The translations under genes were made by a program, and so were the position numbers. Positions 10,078 to 19,549 of a stretch of DNA of 64,000 nucleotides are shown here, piece by piece. Source of the DNA: Lysinibacillus pakistanensis (GTDB lineage Bacteria; Bacillota; Bacilli; Bacillales_A; Planococcaceae); assembly GCA_001312325.1 (NCBI GenBank), contig BBDJ01000004.1, positions 1-64,000 on the forward strand. Reading direction: 5' to 3'. Under the pieces are notes generated by a model that did not search any database, was not told the DNA's origin, and saw nothing but the letters and a program-made list of their open reading frames with translations. Position 1 is the first letter of the stretch, and each line of letters begins with the position of its first letter.

Positions 10078-11006
10078 TACTTTTTCGCTCCTTTCAGCTT
10101 AATTCGCGGATCAATCACGCTATATAAAATATCTACGATGAATACCGCAAATAAAAGAATGATTGCGTAGAACACCGTTGTTCCCATAACAACTGTATAG
10201 TCACGGTTTGTAATACTTTGTACAAAGTGTTTACCTAAACCTGGGACCGCAAAAATTTGCTCTACAATGAAGCTACCTGTAACAACCCCAGCAGTTAATG
10301 GACCTAAATAAGTGATGACTGGTAAAAGGGCGTTACGTAAAGTATGGCGGAAGACAACTGTCCATTTGCCTATACCTTTTGCACGAGCCATTTTTACGTA
10401 ATCACTATTATTTTGTTCAAGCATACTTGAACGTGTTAGTTTAGCGATAAAGCCCATATGCGAAAATGCAATAGCTAAGGCTGGTAACAAACTATAACTA
10501 AAGCCTTTCCACCCACTAATCGGGAATAACTCAAGCTTGTATGCCAGGAAATACTGCATAAGCCCAGCTAAGATAAAGGATGGAACGGAAATTCCGAGCA
10601 CCGCAAAGGTCGTTGCCAAATAATCTGGCCATCTATTATGATAAAGCGCTGCCACTACACCGATTAATACACCAAATCCAATAGCTAGCAGCATAGCTTC
10701 AATCCCTAAAGTTAAAGATACTGGGAAGCCTTCTGCAATCATATCATTCGTTGAACGCGCTTTATATTTCATAGATTCACCGAAATTAAAAGTGGCCGCA
10801 TCGATTAAATAATCTTTGTACTGAATATACCAAGGGTTATTTAATCCATACGTTTCGTTTAACTTTTCCTCTATTTGAGGAGGGAAATTACGTTCAGATG
10901 CAAATGGATTACCAGGAGCAAGACGCAATAGGAAAAACGTAGCCGTTACGATGACGAAAAGCGCGAGAAGTATATACATCAGCCTTTTCAAAATATATTT
11001 AATCAC
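10077..11006 (-). CDS. oppB: Oligopeptide ABC importer permease OppB (operon 2)
   Basis: Permease subunit, intact at 309 residues. It starts MIKYILKRL, has FLLRLAPGNPF after the first helix, the EAA loop in ARAKGIGKWTVV, and ends VIDPRIKLKGAKK. A ribosome-binding site AAGGAGGAG precedes the ATG at 11006. It is separated from oppA by about 130 bases that contain a hairpin. Confidence 0.95.
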   Translation of the reverse strand: MIKYILKRLMYILLALFVIVTATFFLLRLAPGNPFASERNFPPQIEEKLNETYGLNNPWYIQYKDYLIDAATFNFGESMKYKARSTNDMIAEGFPVSLTLGIEAMLLAIGFGVLIGVVAALYHNRWPDYLATTFAVLGISVPSFILAGLMQYFLAYKLELFPISGWKGFSYSLLPALAIAFSHMGFIAKLTRSSMLEQNNSDYVKMARAKGIGKWTVVFRHTLRNALLPVITYLGPLTAGVVTGSFIVEQIFAVPGLGKHFVQSITNRDYTVVMGTTVFYAIILLFAVFIVDILYSVIDPRIKLKGAKK

Positions 11007-11066
11007 ATAAAACTCCTCCTTCTACTTGTCAATTATCTGACAAATAAGTGCTTTCGTATTTTAAAA

Positions 11067-11104
11067 AGAGCTGACTCGCGCCGCAAGGGCTACGAGGCAG
11101 CTCT
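11067..11104 (-). terminator. Intra-operon hairpin between oppA and oppB (operon 2)
   Basis: AGAGCTG and CTCG pair with CGAG and CAGCTCT around a GC-rich loop. As in operon 1, the hairpin sits between the binding-protein gene and the first permease gene and lacks a good T tract, so an oppA-stabilising or attenuating role is likely. Confidence 0.55.
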
Positions 11105-11138
11105 CAGCTTAGAGCTTAAAAAGAAATGGTTAACAAAA

Positions 11139-12789
11139 TTATTTCATCTTTACATCTTTAAGGTGGATATCACCTGTTGGATTTGGATTTAAGTTTTCAA
11201 TACCATCTTTAACTACTGATAAATTCGTGTAGTAGTAAATAGGTGCGACTGGGAATTCTGTCATACCAATTGCTTCTGCTTGTTTTAAATACTCAAGACG
11301 TTTAGCTTCATCTACTTCAGCAACTGCTTTATCCAGTAATTCTTTATATTGAGCATTTTCCCATCCTGTTTGGTTGTTACCGTTTTTAGCCGTATCGAAC
11401 ATTTCAAGGAATGTATATGCATCTAGATAGTCAGCTACCCAGCCCATACGACCAATTTGATAGTCACCCGTTTTTAATTTGTCAATATAAACTTGCCATT
11501 CTGAGTTATCTAACTCAGATGAAATACCAAGTTTTTTTACTCCATTCTTCTTGAATGTATTGAGCGATTGCTGCATGACTTTCAGAAGTGTTATATGAAA
11601 TGTTCACTTTAATATCTTTAGGGTCTTTAATACCAAGCTCTTTCATTCCAGCTTCAAGAGCAGCTTTTGCTCCATCAACATCATTATCTTTGAAGTAACC
11701 ACGGTCTTCCGTAAAGTTAGGAATTGCTGGTGGAACCATACCTGTAGCCGGTTTTTGTTCACCTTTAGTTACGTTGTCAATTAATGTTTGACGATCGATT
11801 GCTAATGTAAGCGCTTTACGAATATTTGCATTAGACATAATTTTGTCTTTTGTATTGAATTTATACCAATAAATACTTGCTTCGTCCTTGATTTTTAAAG
11901 AACCATCTTTTTTTGAATTCATCAATAACATTAAGATCTATTGTTTGGAATGGTTTACCAATATAGTCAAGAGAGCCAGATTTAAAGTTAGTAGCAACAG
12001 TTGGCTCTTTTTCAATCATAGCAATATTGACAGTATCAACATCAACATTTGCTGCATCCCAATAATCTTCATTTTTTTGTAAGAACGATAGAATCACTAT
12101 GTTTCCATTCGCTTAATTTATAAGGACCATTTGTTACGTAATTTTCACCAGCGTCTGCATACCATTCTTCATTAGCCTCAGTCACTTTTGGGTTAATTGG
12201 TAAATAAGTTTTAAAGCCTGTTAATTCTAGGAAATACGGAGTTGGGTTTTCTAAAGTTACGACTAAAGTTTTGTCATCTTCAGCTTTAATACCAACGCCA
12301 TCAGCAGAACCACCATTGTGGTAATCTTTAGCCCCTTTAATTGGGTAGAAAATAGAAGCATACGCAGAAAGATTTTCTGGATTTAACGCCCATTTCCAAG
12401 CATATTCGAAGTCACCTGCTACAACTGGATCACCATTTGACCATTTTGCATCACGTAATTTGAACGTATAAGTCTTTTTATCAGGGCTGATATCCCAATC
12501 CTCAGCTATACCTGGAGTAGGCTTACCATCAGCGTCTGAAACAGTTAGACCCTCAAAAATGTTAACTAAGATTGCACTAGATGTAGTATCTTCTGCAAGT
12601 CCCGGGTGTAAAGACGGTGGTTCTGAAGTGATTGCTAAGTTAAGTTCTTTAGTTTTTGAACCAGAATCTTTTTTTACCGTCTGAAGATGAAGAATTATCA
12701 GACTTATCTCCACCGAAGCCACATGCAGTAAGAACTAATGAAAATACTGCAAGGACTGTTAGTAATAAAAACTTTTTGTTTTTAATCAT
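11139..12789 (-). CDS. oppA: Oligopeptide-binding lipoprotein OppA (operon 2)
   Basis: Substrate-binding protein of importer 2, about 548 residues once four homopolymer errors (near 11535, 11910, 12075 and 12670) are repaired. It starts MIKNKKFLLLTVLAVFS and has the lipobox LTAC, followed by a Ser/Asp/Lys-rich linker. SEPPSLHPGLAEDTTS is typical of the OppA subgroup that includes B. subtilis OppA. It is first in the A-B-C-D-F operon. A ribosome-binding site AAGGGGGAT lies just upstream. Confidence 0.93.
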
Positions 12790-13424
12790 GTAAATCCCCC
12801 TTATACAATTTTAAGCCTTCCTTGAAGCTCCTATTTAATATACCAAAAAAATCATTGTGCACAAAATAAAAAAAGATTCAAATTTATATAGTATTATCTG
12901 ACATCTAATAGAATAATAAATTTTTTTCGATTTATCACATTACTAAACGAAAGTGTTTAATTAATAATAATTTGATGTTTTTATCTTTTGAACATCAAAA
13001 ATAAAGCAAAAATAAAAAAATGACATACTATACCGAAAATTCCTATTCTTTTGATAATATTATTAATATTTGAAAAATGATTCAAAAGTCATAGGTGTAA
13101 TCCATAAAGAGAATTGTATGTTTTTGTAGAAAATCTTTGTAAAACTGAGTGATTTAGTTTCTTATTCAGGGAATTTTTTTGTATTTTCCTATGTCGAAAC
13201 ATAAATGTTTTTATTCTATTAATGATATGTAAGATTCTTGTTTTGTATTTATATAAGATTGTCTAAATATGAGAGAAAAAAGAAGAGGTAGCGTAAATGT
13301 TGGAAAAAATACCTTTATTAAGAAGTGATTGCATTATGTTTTAGTTCAAATATGTTTTTTTTATATAATGTACACATTACTTTAGATTACCACATTGTAT
13401 GAAAAAAACAATGTACTTTATCAA
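12790..13424. other. AT-rich intergenic region upstream of opp operon 2
   Basis: About 635 bases, strongly AT-rich, without a supported gene. It must contain the minus-strand promoter of opp operon 2. I see no recognisable riboswitch, T-box or tRNA. Confidence 0.5.
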
Positions 13425-13863
13425 TTAATTGATTGTTGAAATCTCTTCGACAATAGAAAACAATAAATGATCAGTACAAATAGCCATGTCGGAAGGCTTT
13501 TTAATTGATGAGCATCTAGCCATAAATGTCACATATTTTGAATAACGCGTTGATTGGTTTACAAAAGAAAATAACCAAGCATCACGTCGAAACAGCATTA
13601 GAGAGGTGTCAAAAAGTTTAATAACGGCGAAAATTCGTTTTGGATAGTCTTTAAAGAGCATCTCGTGGTGATAACTAAGAACCAATATTACATCGTTAGA
13701 TGCCTCATGATATCTGCTAATCTGTCGAATAGTAAAGCAACGATTCTCTTTTAAAGAAAAGAAGAAGACCCTATTTCCAAACATGTTACGACCGCTATTT
13801 TGGATACAGGTATAACTATGAGCCCATTACCGTCAACACAAATACAAAATTCGTGCTAGCATT
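13425..13863 (-). pseudogene. Possible ComK-like competence regulator remnant
   Basis: An open frame of 119 codons (13784 to 13425) is preceded in another frame by a stretch reading VDGNGLIVIPVSKIAVVTC then LEIGSSSF. The C-x(3)-GSS pattern after an IV-rich strand resembles the middle of ComK (B. subtilis SCRFFGSSYAGR), and WLF further on resembles the ComK GWI/WIF segment. No good start codon or ribosome-binding site is seen. A diverged ComK-family protein with a frame error, or a decayed copy, are both possible; an unrelated chance frame cannot be excluded. The remaining bases up to the insertion sequence at 14340 show nothing I recognise. Confidence 0.25.
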
Positions 13864-14339
13864 CCTGAAGGTGAATATCTTGTATTTGATTAGCATTACA
13901 AACATATAAGTGTACTTGAAAACTGATACTGTTATAATAGCTTCGATGAAAAGTGCTGAACACTAAATTCACAAGGCAGAAGGAATGTGCAAACGGGTCC
14001 GTTCCTGATGGTTCCCTCAAACGTAAGGCTTCAGAAACAAAGTAATACGATTTACGAAAACTCACGTACTGAGTATATGGCTCTGAACTTTGGAAACATC
14101 TGAATAAAGAACGTACATCCGTTGAGTATGTGTCAATGTATAACTAAATCAATTTTTTTTGATTAAACAATATCTGTAAAAATAGGAAGAAAAGCAAAAC
14201 TTTATTTAACCGAATATTTACAAAAAAAGTAATAAAGTAATATATTTTTTATTAGAGAAAAAAAGTTTTCGAATTTGTCACCCCTATTGATTATCCTCCA
14301 AATAAAACTTATTAAAATTATAAAAAGTTAAAAATTAAG

Positions 14340-15763
14340 AAATTTACACTAACGTCGCATGAATTTTGATTGAATTTTCTGTTTTCAATTACTTGCGTTT
14401 TTAAGAAATTGAAAGACACTTAAACAAAAGTAGTAAACACCCTTTTTTTTACTATAACCTTTGACTGGGGCAACTGACGATTCAAAATCCTTATGGTACT
14501 GTATTTCCTTCTATTTTCCGAAGCCAAATACGTGCCGGTTTCCATAGTACTGCTTTTAAGTACCTACTAATTTGTAGATACATCCGTGAACTGTTTGTGT
14601 GAAGCTGTGCTAGCACGTTTAAGTAGTATACGATCATCGCAATGAACACCTGATTGTGCACAGCTTGCTCGCTTTGCCCGTAGAATTTTTTTAATGTTCA
14701 GATGCTGTTTCATCCACTTGAAAAACAGTTCAATTGCCCAGCGTGACTTATACAGTTCAGCGACTTCATCTGCACTTAAATCAAAACGATTTGTTATCAG
14801 ATATAACTCTTTACCATTTGGATCCAGTATTTCGATACGGCGAAATACATTTTCAGCACGATTTTGCGTGTTGCCAATCAGAATCATTTCATCCGATAAC
14901 ACAGATGACTGTTCAGATACTTCAAACGATTCAACCACACGTGTTACGGCGTTTTTTTCGTAAGCGTGAGACAAAGAAAAATCCATCATCTGTCATGCGG
15001 TCAAAACGCTCATAATCTAAGTAGCCTCGGTCAAACACGTACATGCATTCCTTGTCATCAACGAGAATTTCAAGCTGACCACGATCATGTTCTTTCGCGT
15101 TCGTTAACACCGCTTCATCAGGGTACGAACAACCTTTTTCTAGATAAACAAGGCGCAAATGTAACTTCACACCTGATTTTGTTTTACGGAATTCAGCCCA
15201 TCTATGATTTTTTTTAAGTTCAATGGCAGTGTGCTGGAATCAATGATTTTCAGTGGTGTTGTGATGATTCGACGCTGCTCAAAATGTGTTTTCTCATGAA
15301 TTTGCGTGACTAAGTCTAGAAAAATGTGTTGGAAAAACTCTGATGGCACTTGATTTAATCGTCGACCTAACTGCGAAAAGCTGATGGACTCTAAATACGT
15401 TGCTTTTTGTAAGTCGTCTGATAACAGCGTATCACTGATAGCACGTAGACTTTCGGTTTCATTCAGCTGGGCAAACAGTAATAATCTTAAGAATGAAGCG
15501 ATGTGAAGCTTCTTTATATAGTAATTTAATTGATGATTTTCAACTAATTTTTCCATTTGTGTAGAAGAAATAGGTGAAAACCATTGTTCAAATGATGTTT
15601 TTCGTGTAAACTTGTCCATGCGTATGTCCTTTATTTTGGATTTGGATGGTTTACTACCGCCCAACCATTATAAAGGATTTTTTTTATGTCAGGATTGGAT
15701 TACAGAAAATTCAGACTTAATGGAAACGTTGAATTATTTTAATGCGACGCTAGTGAGAAATTT
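14340..15763. mobile_element. IS4-family insertion sequence
   Basis: About 1.42 kb with imperfect inverted ends. The left end AAATTTACACTAACGTCGCAT (in part) is matched on the right, reversed, by AAATTTCTCACTAGCGTCGC. A second inner inverted match (TGAATTTTCTGT at 14371 and its complement at about 15700) lies inside. One transposase gene fills the element on the minus strand. I could not identify a clear target duplication. It sits immediately upstream of the TOMM cluster. Confidence 0.75.
14385..15619 (-). CDS. IS4-family DDE transposase
   Basis: Cut-and-paste transposase. The N-terminal domain (LNYYIKKLHIASFLRLLLFA, then QLNETESLRAI) is of the DUF4372 type. The catalytic residues are D in IIDSSTLPL, D in VFDRGYLDYE, and E in the YKSRWAIELFFKWMK motif, which is the IS4 Y-x2-R-x3-E-x6-K signature. 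Start taken at the ATG at 15619 behind AAAGGA. Frame breaks occur in homopolymers near 15211, 14955 and 14690; the C-terminus (YGQSEQAVHNQVFIAMIVYY onward) needs a further shift near 14505 to continue to about 14385, so its end is uncertain. If the breaks are errors the enzyme is intact. Confidence 0.8.
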
Positions 15764-15885
15764 ATATTTTTGGAGAAATATAAAATTTTTCAAACTTCGA
15801 ATTCTTTGATGAAACTAATTTGTACAAAAAAAATATTTGTTTTGCAAAATTAGGAAATTTTAAAATTAACACTTGAAGAGGTAAA

Positions 15886-16076
15886 GTGACTATTACAAAA
15901 AAATGCTAAGGTAGTAAGTTCGAATTAGTTCTAAATTCGGAAAAGAGGTGACCCTTGATTCGATTAGAACTACAAATGTCCATGATGTTGGTGAATGTAT
16001 AAAAAATGCATGTTTAAGTAAATGGTCTTCAAGTACAGGTTGTGATTCATTAAACAAAATTAAAGTTTATCAATAG
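15886..16076 (+). pseudogene. Degenerate TOMM precursor peptide copy
   Basis: Homologous to the precursor at 16238 over both ends. The leader part SSN..SKFG(K)EVTLDSIRT matches SSN..SKFGEGVILDPIRT, and the tail LNKIKVYQ matches SNKIKVYR. The middle, which is the cysteine-rich core in the intact copy, has only three Cys here (ECIKNACLSK, then STGCDS). GTG at 15886 after GAAGAGG fits as the start if one A is removed from a seven-A run. A further two-base discrepancy after SSN breaks the frame away from any homopolymer, so this copy looks truly decayed. An imperfect version of the same hairpin follows. Confidence 0.6.
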
Positions 16077-16088
16077 TCCTGCCTTATA

Positions 16089-16117
16089 AGAGATGCGCAT
16101 TTTTAATGCTTGTCTCT
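16089..16117 (+). terminator. Imperfect hairpin after degenerate precursor
   Basis: AGAGATGCGCATT and AATGCTTGTCTCT form a mismatched stem. It is the paralogue of the hairpin at 16477, showing that the precursor and its hairpin were duplicated as a unit. Confidence 0.5.
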
Positions 16118-16237
16118 CTGTAAGTGTATTAATATTTTACAATATATATTATATTAAACTTAATTAGTAGAAGAAAATATTTATTTACAAAATTACCAAA
16201 ATTATGTTAACTTATAATTTAGAAAGGAGGGATTAAA

Positions 16238-16466
16238 ATGGCAATTGAAAAAAAGTCATAAGTTAATAAGTTCAAATTCAAATTACATGGGTTCTAAATT
16301 TGGAGAAGGAGTAATCCTTGACCCGATTAGAACTTCAGTTGACCAGAGTACTGGTGGTATGCTTTGTCAGTGCGGTTCTAATTGTCAAACTTGTTATAAG
16401 GGTGGAGCAACTAAATGTGGATCAACTGGTTGTGGTTCATCAAACAAAATCAAAGTCTACCGATAA
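16238..16466 (+). CDS. TOMM (azole-modified) precursor peptide
   Basis: Predicted substrate of the downstream modification enzymes, 75 residues after removal of one A from the seven-A run at 16248. ATG at 16238 is seven bases after AGAAAGGAGG, ideal spacing; without the repair a TTG at 16245 would open the same frame. Residues 1-40 form a Cys-free leader. The core has Cys at 43, 45, 49, 52, 60 and 65 interspersed with Gly, Ser and Thr (LCQCGSNCQTC, TKCGSTGCGSS), which is typical of heterocyclised cores. The tail NKIKVYR is conserved with the degenerate copy. The composition recalls heterocycloanthracin/sonorensin-type peptides, but I cannot match it to a named one. Confidence 0.8.
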
Positions 16467-16476
16467 TCTTTCTTTA

Positions 16477-16506
16477 AGAGATGAGCATTTGTAAATGCTT
16501 ATCTCT
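16477..16506 (+). terminator. Hairpin after precursor gene (attenuator-like)
   Basis: Fourteen-bp stem AGAGATGAGCATTT with AAATGCTTATCTCT (one G-U pair), beginning 11 bases after the precursor stop, followed by only short T runs. It probably ends most transcripts after the precursor and lets a minority read into the enzymes. Confidence 0.6.
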
Positions 16507-16775
16507 CTCTATTAATTTAGAAAAAAGTATATAGGCTTAATTTGGATCTTCAACTTGTTACCTAGTGATATTAACTTAGCAATTAAGTGCAGAGACCATT
16601 AATTCATATAACGTAAAACACTAATATGGAATTTATTATAATACGACTACGTTTGACGTTAGCGTGCCATTATAGCAATCAACCTTAGAACGGTTGTGAA
16701 TGTTTTTATGCAGTTACTTAACAACTTTGTTTATCTTATCTATTTTCTTATTAAAAACATATGAGGAGTATTAAA
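16507..16775 (+). other. Precursor to biosynthetic-operon spacer
   Basis: About 270 AT-rich bases. It contains TATAAT near 16636, possibly the -10 of an internal promoter although no good -35 is visible. A small hairpin (CAACC with GGTTG) lies near 16681-16697. No further precursor gene is seen. Confidence 0.4.
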
Positions 16776-17672
16776 ATGAGAGAATTGAATTTATTGGAAA
16801 AAGAAGAAACATTTATAATTAACAAATTTATAATGTATCCTTTTAAAGAAACTTTGATAATACAGACACCTATAGGAATAACTAAAGTTTCTGACACTAG
16901 AATGATAGAAATAATAAAAGATTGGGATATTAATTCAGTACGACAATACACAAAAAGTGAATTTAAGTATTTATTTGAAGATGAAACAGAAGATGCTATA
17001 AGTTTTTTGGAGAGTTATCAGATAATTGAAAAAGAAAGGGGGAATGAAATTAATATTAAGGGTATAACGATAATAGCAGAAGAAAATTTTGTTGGCGAAA
17101 TATTATTAGATAGATTAACTAATCAATATCAAAATAGACTTTCTATAAAGACTTTCTCGCAGAATGATTTTTGTAGTGAATTGTTTGAAGATCAATTTAT
17201 TATTTATATTCAAACAAAGTATGATAAAAAAAGAGTTAAAGAGTTTATGGGAATCCAAAGAAAATTAAATAATTCTGTAACTTTGATGGGATATACATAT
17301 TCAAGTAATTTTTATTTAGATTGCTTATATGATCCTAAATGGAAACTACCCTGTCATAATTGTCATTTAGGACATATACAATCTAACTTTTACGCTGAAG
17401 AAGAAAATGAAATGAGTTATCAAATGATGGTTGAATTACTTTACCAAGAGTCGGAAGATGCCTTCATTAGAGGGATTCCATTAACTTCTATACAGGAAAT
17501 GAATATAGCTTGTTTAGTTTTAAATAAGGTTATAGGATATCTTGGCGACTTAAATAGATTATCTATTCACCCACAGGATATAAATAAGAGTACAATGTTG
17601 AATTTAAAAACATTAAAAAAATATGAAGATACAGCTATTTTTTGGGAAATGTGTGATTGCTATGAAGAATAA
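16776..17672 (+). CDS. E1/McbB-like TOMM cyclodehydratase partner
   Basis: Intact, 298 residues. The first 90 residues look like a winged-helix RiPP recognition element that would bind the precursor leader. The rest resembles the E1-like McbB/ocin-ThiF family, which presents the substrate to YcaO. A likely zinc tetrathiolate site is visible as C193-x2-C196 (PCHNCHLGH) and C293-x-C295 near the end (MCDCYEE). Start chosen at the ATG at 16776, seven bases after GAGGAG. It overlaps the dehydrogenase gene by 11 bases. AT content and Lys/Asn/Ile richness exceed the flanking core genes, suggesting acquisition. It is shorter than fused heterocycloanthracin-type ThiF proteins and closer to stand-alone McbB. 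Confidence 0.7.
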   Translation: MRELNLLEKEETFIINKFIMYPFKETLIIQTPIGITKVSDTRMIEIIKDWDINSVRQYTKSEFKYLFEDETEDAISFLESYQIIEKERGNEINIKGITIIAEENFVGEILLDRLTNQYQNRLSIKTFSQNDFCSELFEDQFIIYIQTKYDKKRVKEFMGIQRKLNNSVTLMGYTYSSNFYLDCLYDPKWKLPCHNCHLGHIQSNFYAEEENEMSYQMMVELLYQESEDAFIRGIPLTSIQEMNIACLVLNKVIGYLGDLNRLSIHPQDINKSTMLNLKTLKKYEDTAIFWEMCDCYEE

Positions 17673-18498
17673 AGAATATAATAAGAAGATTTTTGAAAGA
17701 GTAAATAATTTCAAACGGATGGAAAGGTTGCAAGATTTTATATTATCAAATAGAGAATTAGATGAAATAATTAAATTACACCAAACTACTACGTGGGAAC
17801 GTCCAATTAAAAACCAAATGGTTTCTAATGAGCTTTTACATTGGCTGACTTTAGCAGAAAATGTTTCTTCATACCCATTAGTAGTGGAAGAAACTGTTGA
17901 ATTATCATCTCATTACACCGATCTACCTAAAAATAAAACAAGCCATAGAGATTTTAATAATGACTACGCATTTGAATATAGTCAATTTAGTAATATATTA
18001 TTTAATTCATTTGGTAAAAGAGAAGATGGGCATAGAAATTATGCTTCAGCAGGAGGATTATATCCTATTACTCCTTTATTAATAGTAATTGATATAAAAA
18101 GCCTACCATTTTTAAAAGAACCTGGAGTATATATATATGATTCATCTGATCATCAATTATTATTATTAACGAAATTTACTACTGAAAAAATTAATGCATA
18201 TAAGGACTCTCTCATTTTCGATGACATATTCGATGAGGATGAAGTACCTAAATTAGCTATGGCTTATATGGTTGATATAGGAAAATCTATTACGAAATAT
18301 AAAAATAGAGGGTATAGACATGCTTTAATAGAAGTAGGTTTAATGGCACAGAGTTTTAGAAATGAACTATGGAAATACGATAATTTAGGTGAATGCTGTT
18401 GGTCTGGTTTTAACGACAATAGGCTAGCGTTTAATCTAGGTCTTAGTCCAAGATTAGCCCCTATAATAATGATGCAGTGGTTTGGAGCAGTTAAATGA
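17662..18498 (+). CDS. SagB/McbC-type FMN azoline dehydrogenase
   Basis: Intact, 278 residues from the ATG at 17662. It belongs to the nitroreductase-fold family that oxidises azolines to azoles with FMN. NYASAGGLYP is the FMN-binding SAGxxYP motif of SagB-type enzymes, and YRHALIEVGLMAQ is the second conserved helix. The C-terminal LGLSPRLAPIIMMQWFGA closes the fold. It overlaps the E1 gene by 11 bases and the next gene by four (ATGA), so the enzymes are made from one coupled mRNA. Its presence implies a mature product with aromatic thiazoles or oxazoles rather than azolines only. Confidence 0.85.
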   Translation: MKNKEYNKKIFERVNNFKRMERLQDFILSNRELDEIIKLHQTTTWERPIKNQMVSNELLHWLTLAENVSSYPLVVEETVELSSHYTDLPKNKTSHRDFNNDYAFEYSQFSNILFNSFGKREDGHRNYASAGGLYPITPLLIVIDIKSLPFLKEPGVYIYDSSDHQLLLLTKFTTEKINAYKDSLIFDDIFDEDEVPKLAMAYMVDIGKSITKYKNRGYRHALIEVGLMAQSFRNELWKYDNLGECCWSGFNDNRLAFNLGLSPRLAPIIMMQWFGAVK

Positions 18499-19537
18499 TT
18501 TTTATAACTGAGGTTGGAAAAAGATTTGGGATAACCAAAAAGAAGTTTATCAATGAACTAATGCATGAATCCGTTTCTCATATTGGTGCAATTGTTAACA
18601 ATGGTTATAAATCTCCTACAAACTGTGGTGGTGTTGCAGAAAATAAAAGAGTAGCCCAAATAAAAGGTTTAGCTGAATCAATAGAAAGAAGAGCTTTAGC
18701 AATAAATAATTACGAAGAATGTTCTATTATTCAAGCATTCGATTTAATAAAAAAAAAAGTAGAAGAGGTTAAGAATTCATCTATTAGATATAGTTTAATA
18801 GAGCCGTATGTTGATACAACGGGGACAGCAGCACATGTAAATAGTAATTTAGCGATATATAATGCAGTTTCCGAACTTTTAGAAAAAAAATGCTGTTTTT
18901 TTGTTTTGGTATGGTGAAAGAGGAATAAAGTTTGAAAGTAGTTTTAAAACAGTTTATACGACATATCTTGAAAAGCAAGGATATGATGTTCATTTTTTTT
19001 TGATAAAGGAGTTCTTGCCTCTTAAAATTGTAATAACATTAGCTGTTTCCTCTGAAAACCCATTGAAATACAAATTTGGTATTGGGTCAGCTTTATTATT
19101 TAATGATGCAATCATGAAATCTACCTCCGAGGCGTATTTATTAGGGAACTATTACGAGACATTATTATATGATTTTTTTAAAGGGGTATAGTAATTCGGA
19201 AGAACTTTATAAATTCTCTGATGAAAATACATTAAATTATATTTTAAACTTAATAAAAGTACCAACTATAAAACAAAAAAATATTTTTAAAAAAGAAGAT
19301 ATCACAAATTATGAAGAATTATATAATATGTTGCCTTTTTGGATAGAACAATTATTAATTTGTATTTTACCTCAAAAAATTAATGATAAATTCATAGTCG
19401 TTAAAGCCGTTTCGAACCAATTGTATAACCATATTCCTAAAAAGGAATATATAAATTTAAATAAACCAATAAATAAGAAAACTATTAATCTTACTCTGGA
19501 TGAATTTGAAATTATACCAGATTGTCCTATAGTCTAA
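18495..19537 (+). CDS. YcaO-domain protein A (TOMM cyclodehydratase)
   Basis: ATP-dependent YcaO enzyme, about 346 residues after repair of two homopolymers (near 18890 and 19172). The first ATP/Mg motif is KGLAESIERRA (E61, E64, R65); the second is SELLEKNA, where the usual Arg of ExxER is Lys. It starts in the TGA of sagB (ATGA). The C-terminus (EFEIIPDCPIV) lacks the proline-rich PxPxP end common in azoline-forming YcaO proteins, so an accessory role, or a different backbone modification such as thioamide or amidine formation, is possible. Assignment to YcaO is firm; the exact reaction is not. Confidence 0.75.
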
Positions 19538-19549
19538 GGAGTGTACTAT

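Noticed and set aside
12790..13424. Riboswitch or T-box upstream of opp operon 2
   Set aside because: No conserved motif such as a T-box sequence or specifier hairpin is visible; only AT-rich DNA.
15967..16076. Independent small gene just before the precursor
   Set aside because: Its sequence is homologous to the precursor at both ends, so it is a decayed copy rather than a new gene.
16238..16466. Assigning the precursor to a named family such as heterocycloanthracin or plantazolicin
   Set aside because: Composition is similar in style, but I cannot align leader or core to a known member with confidence.
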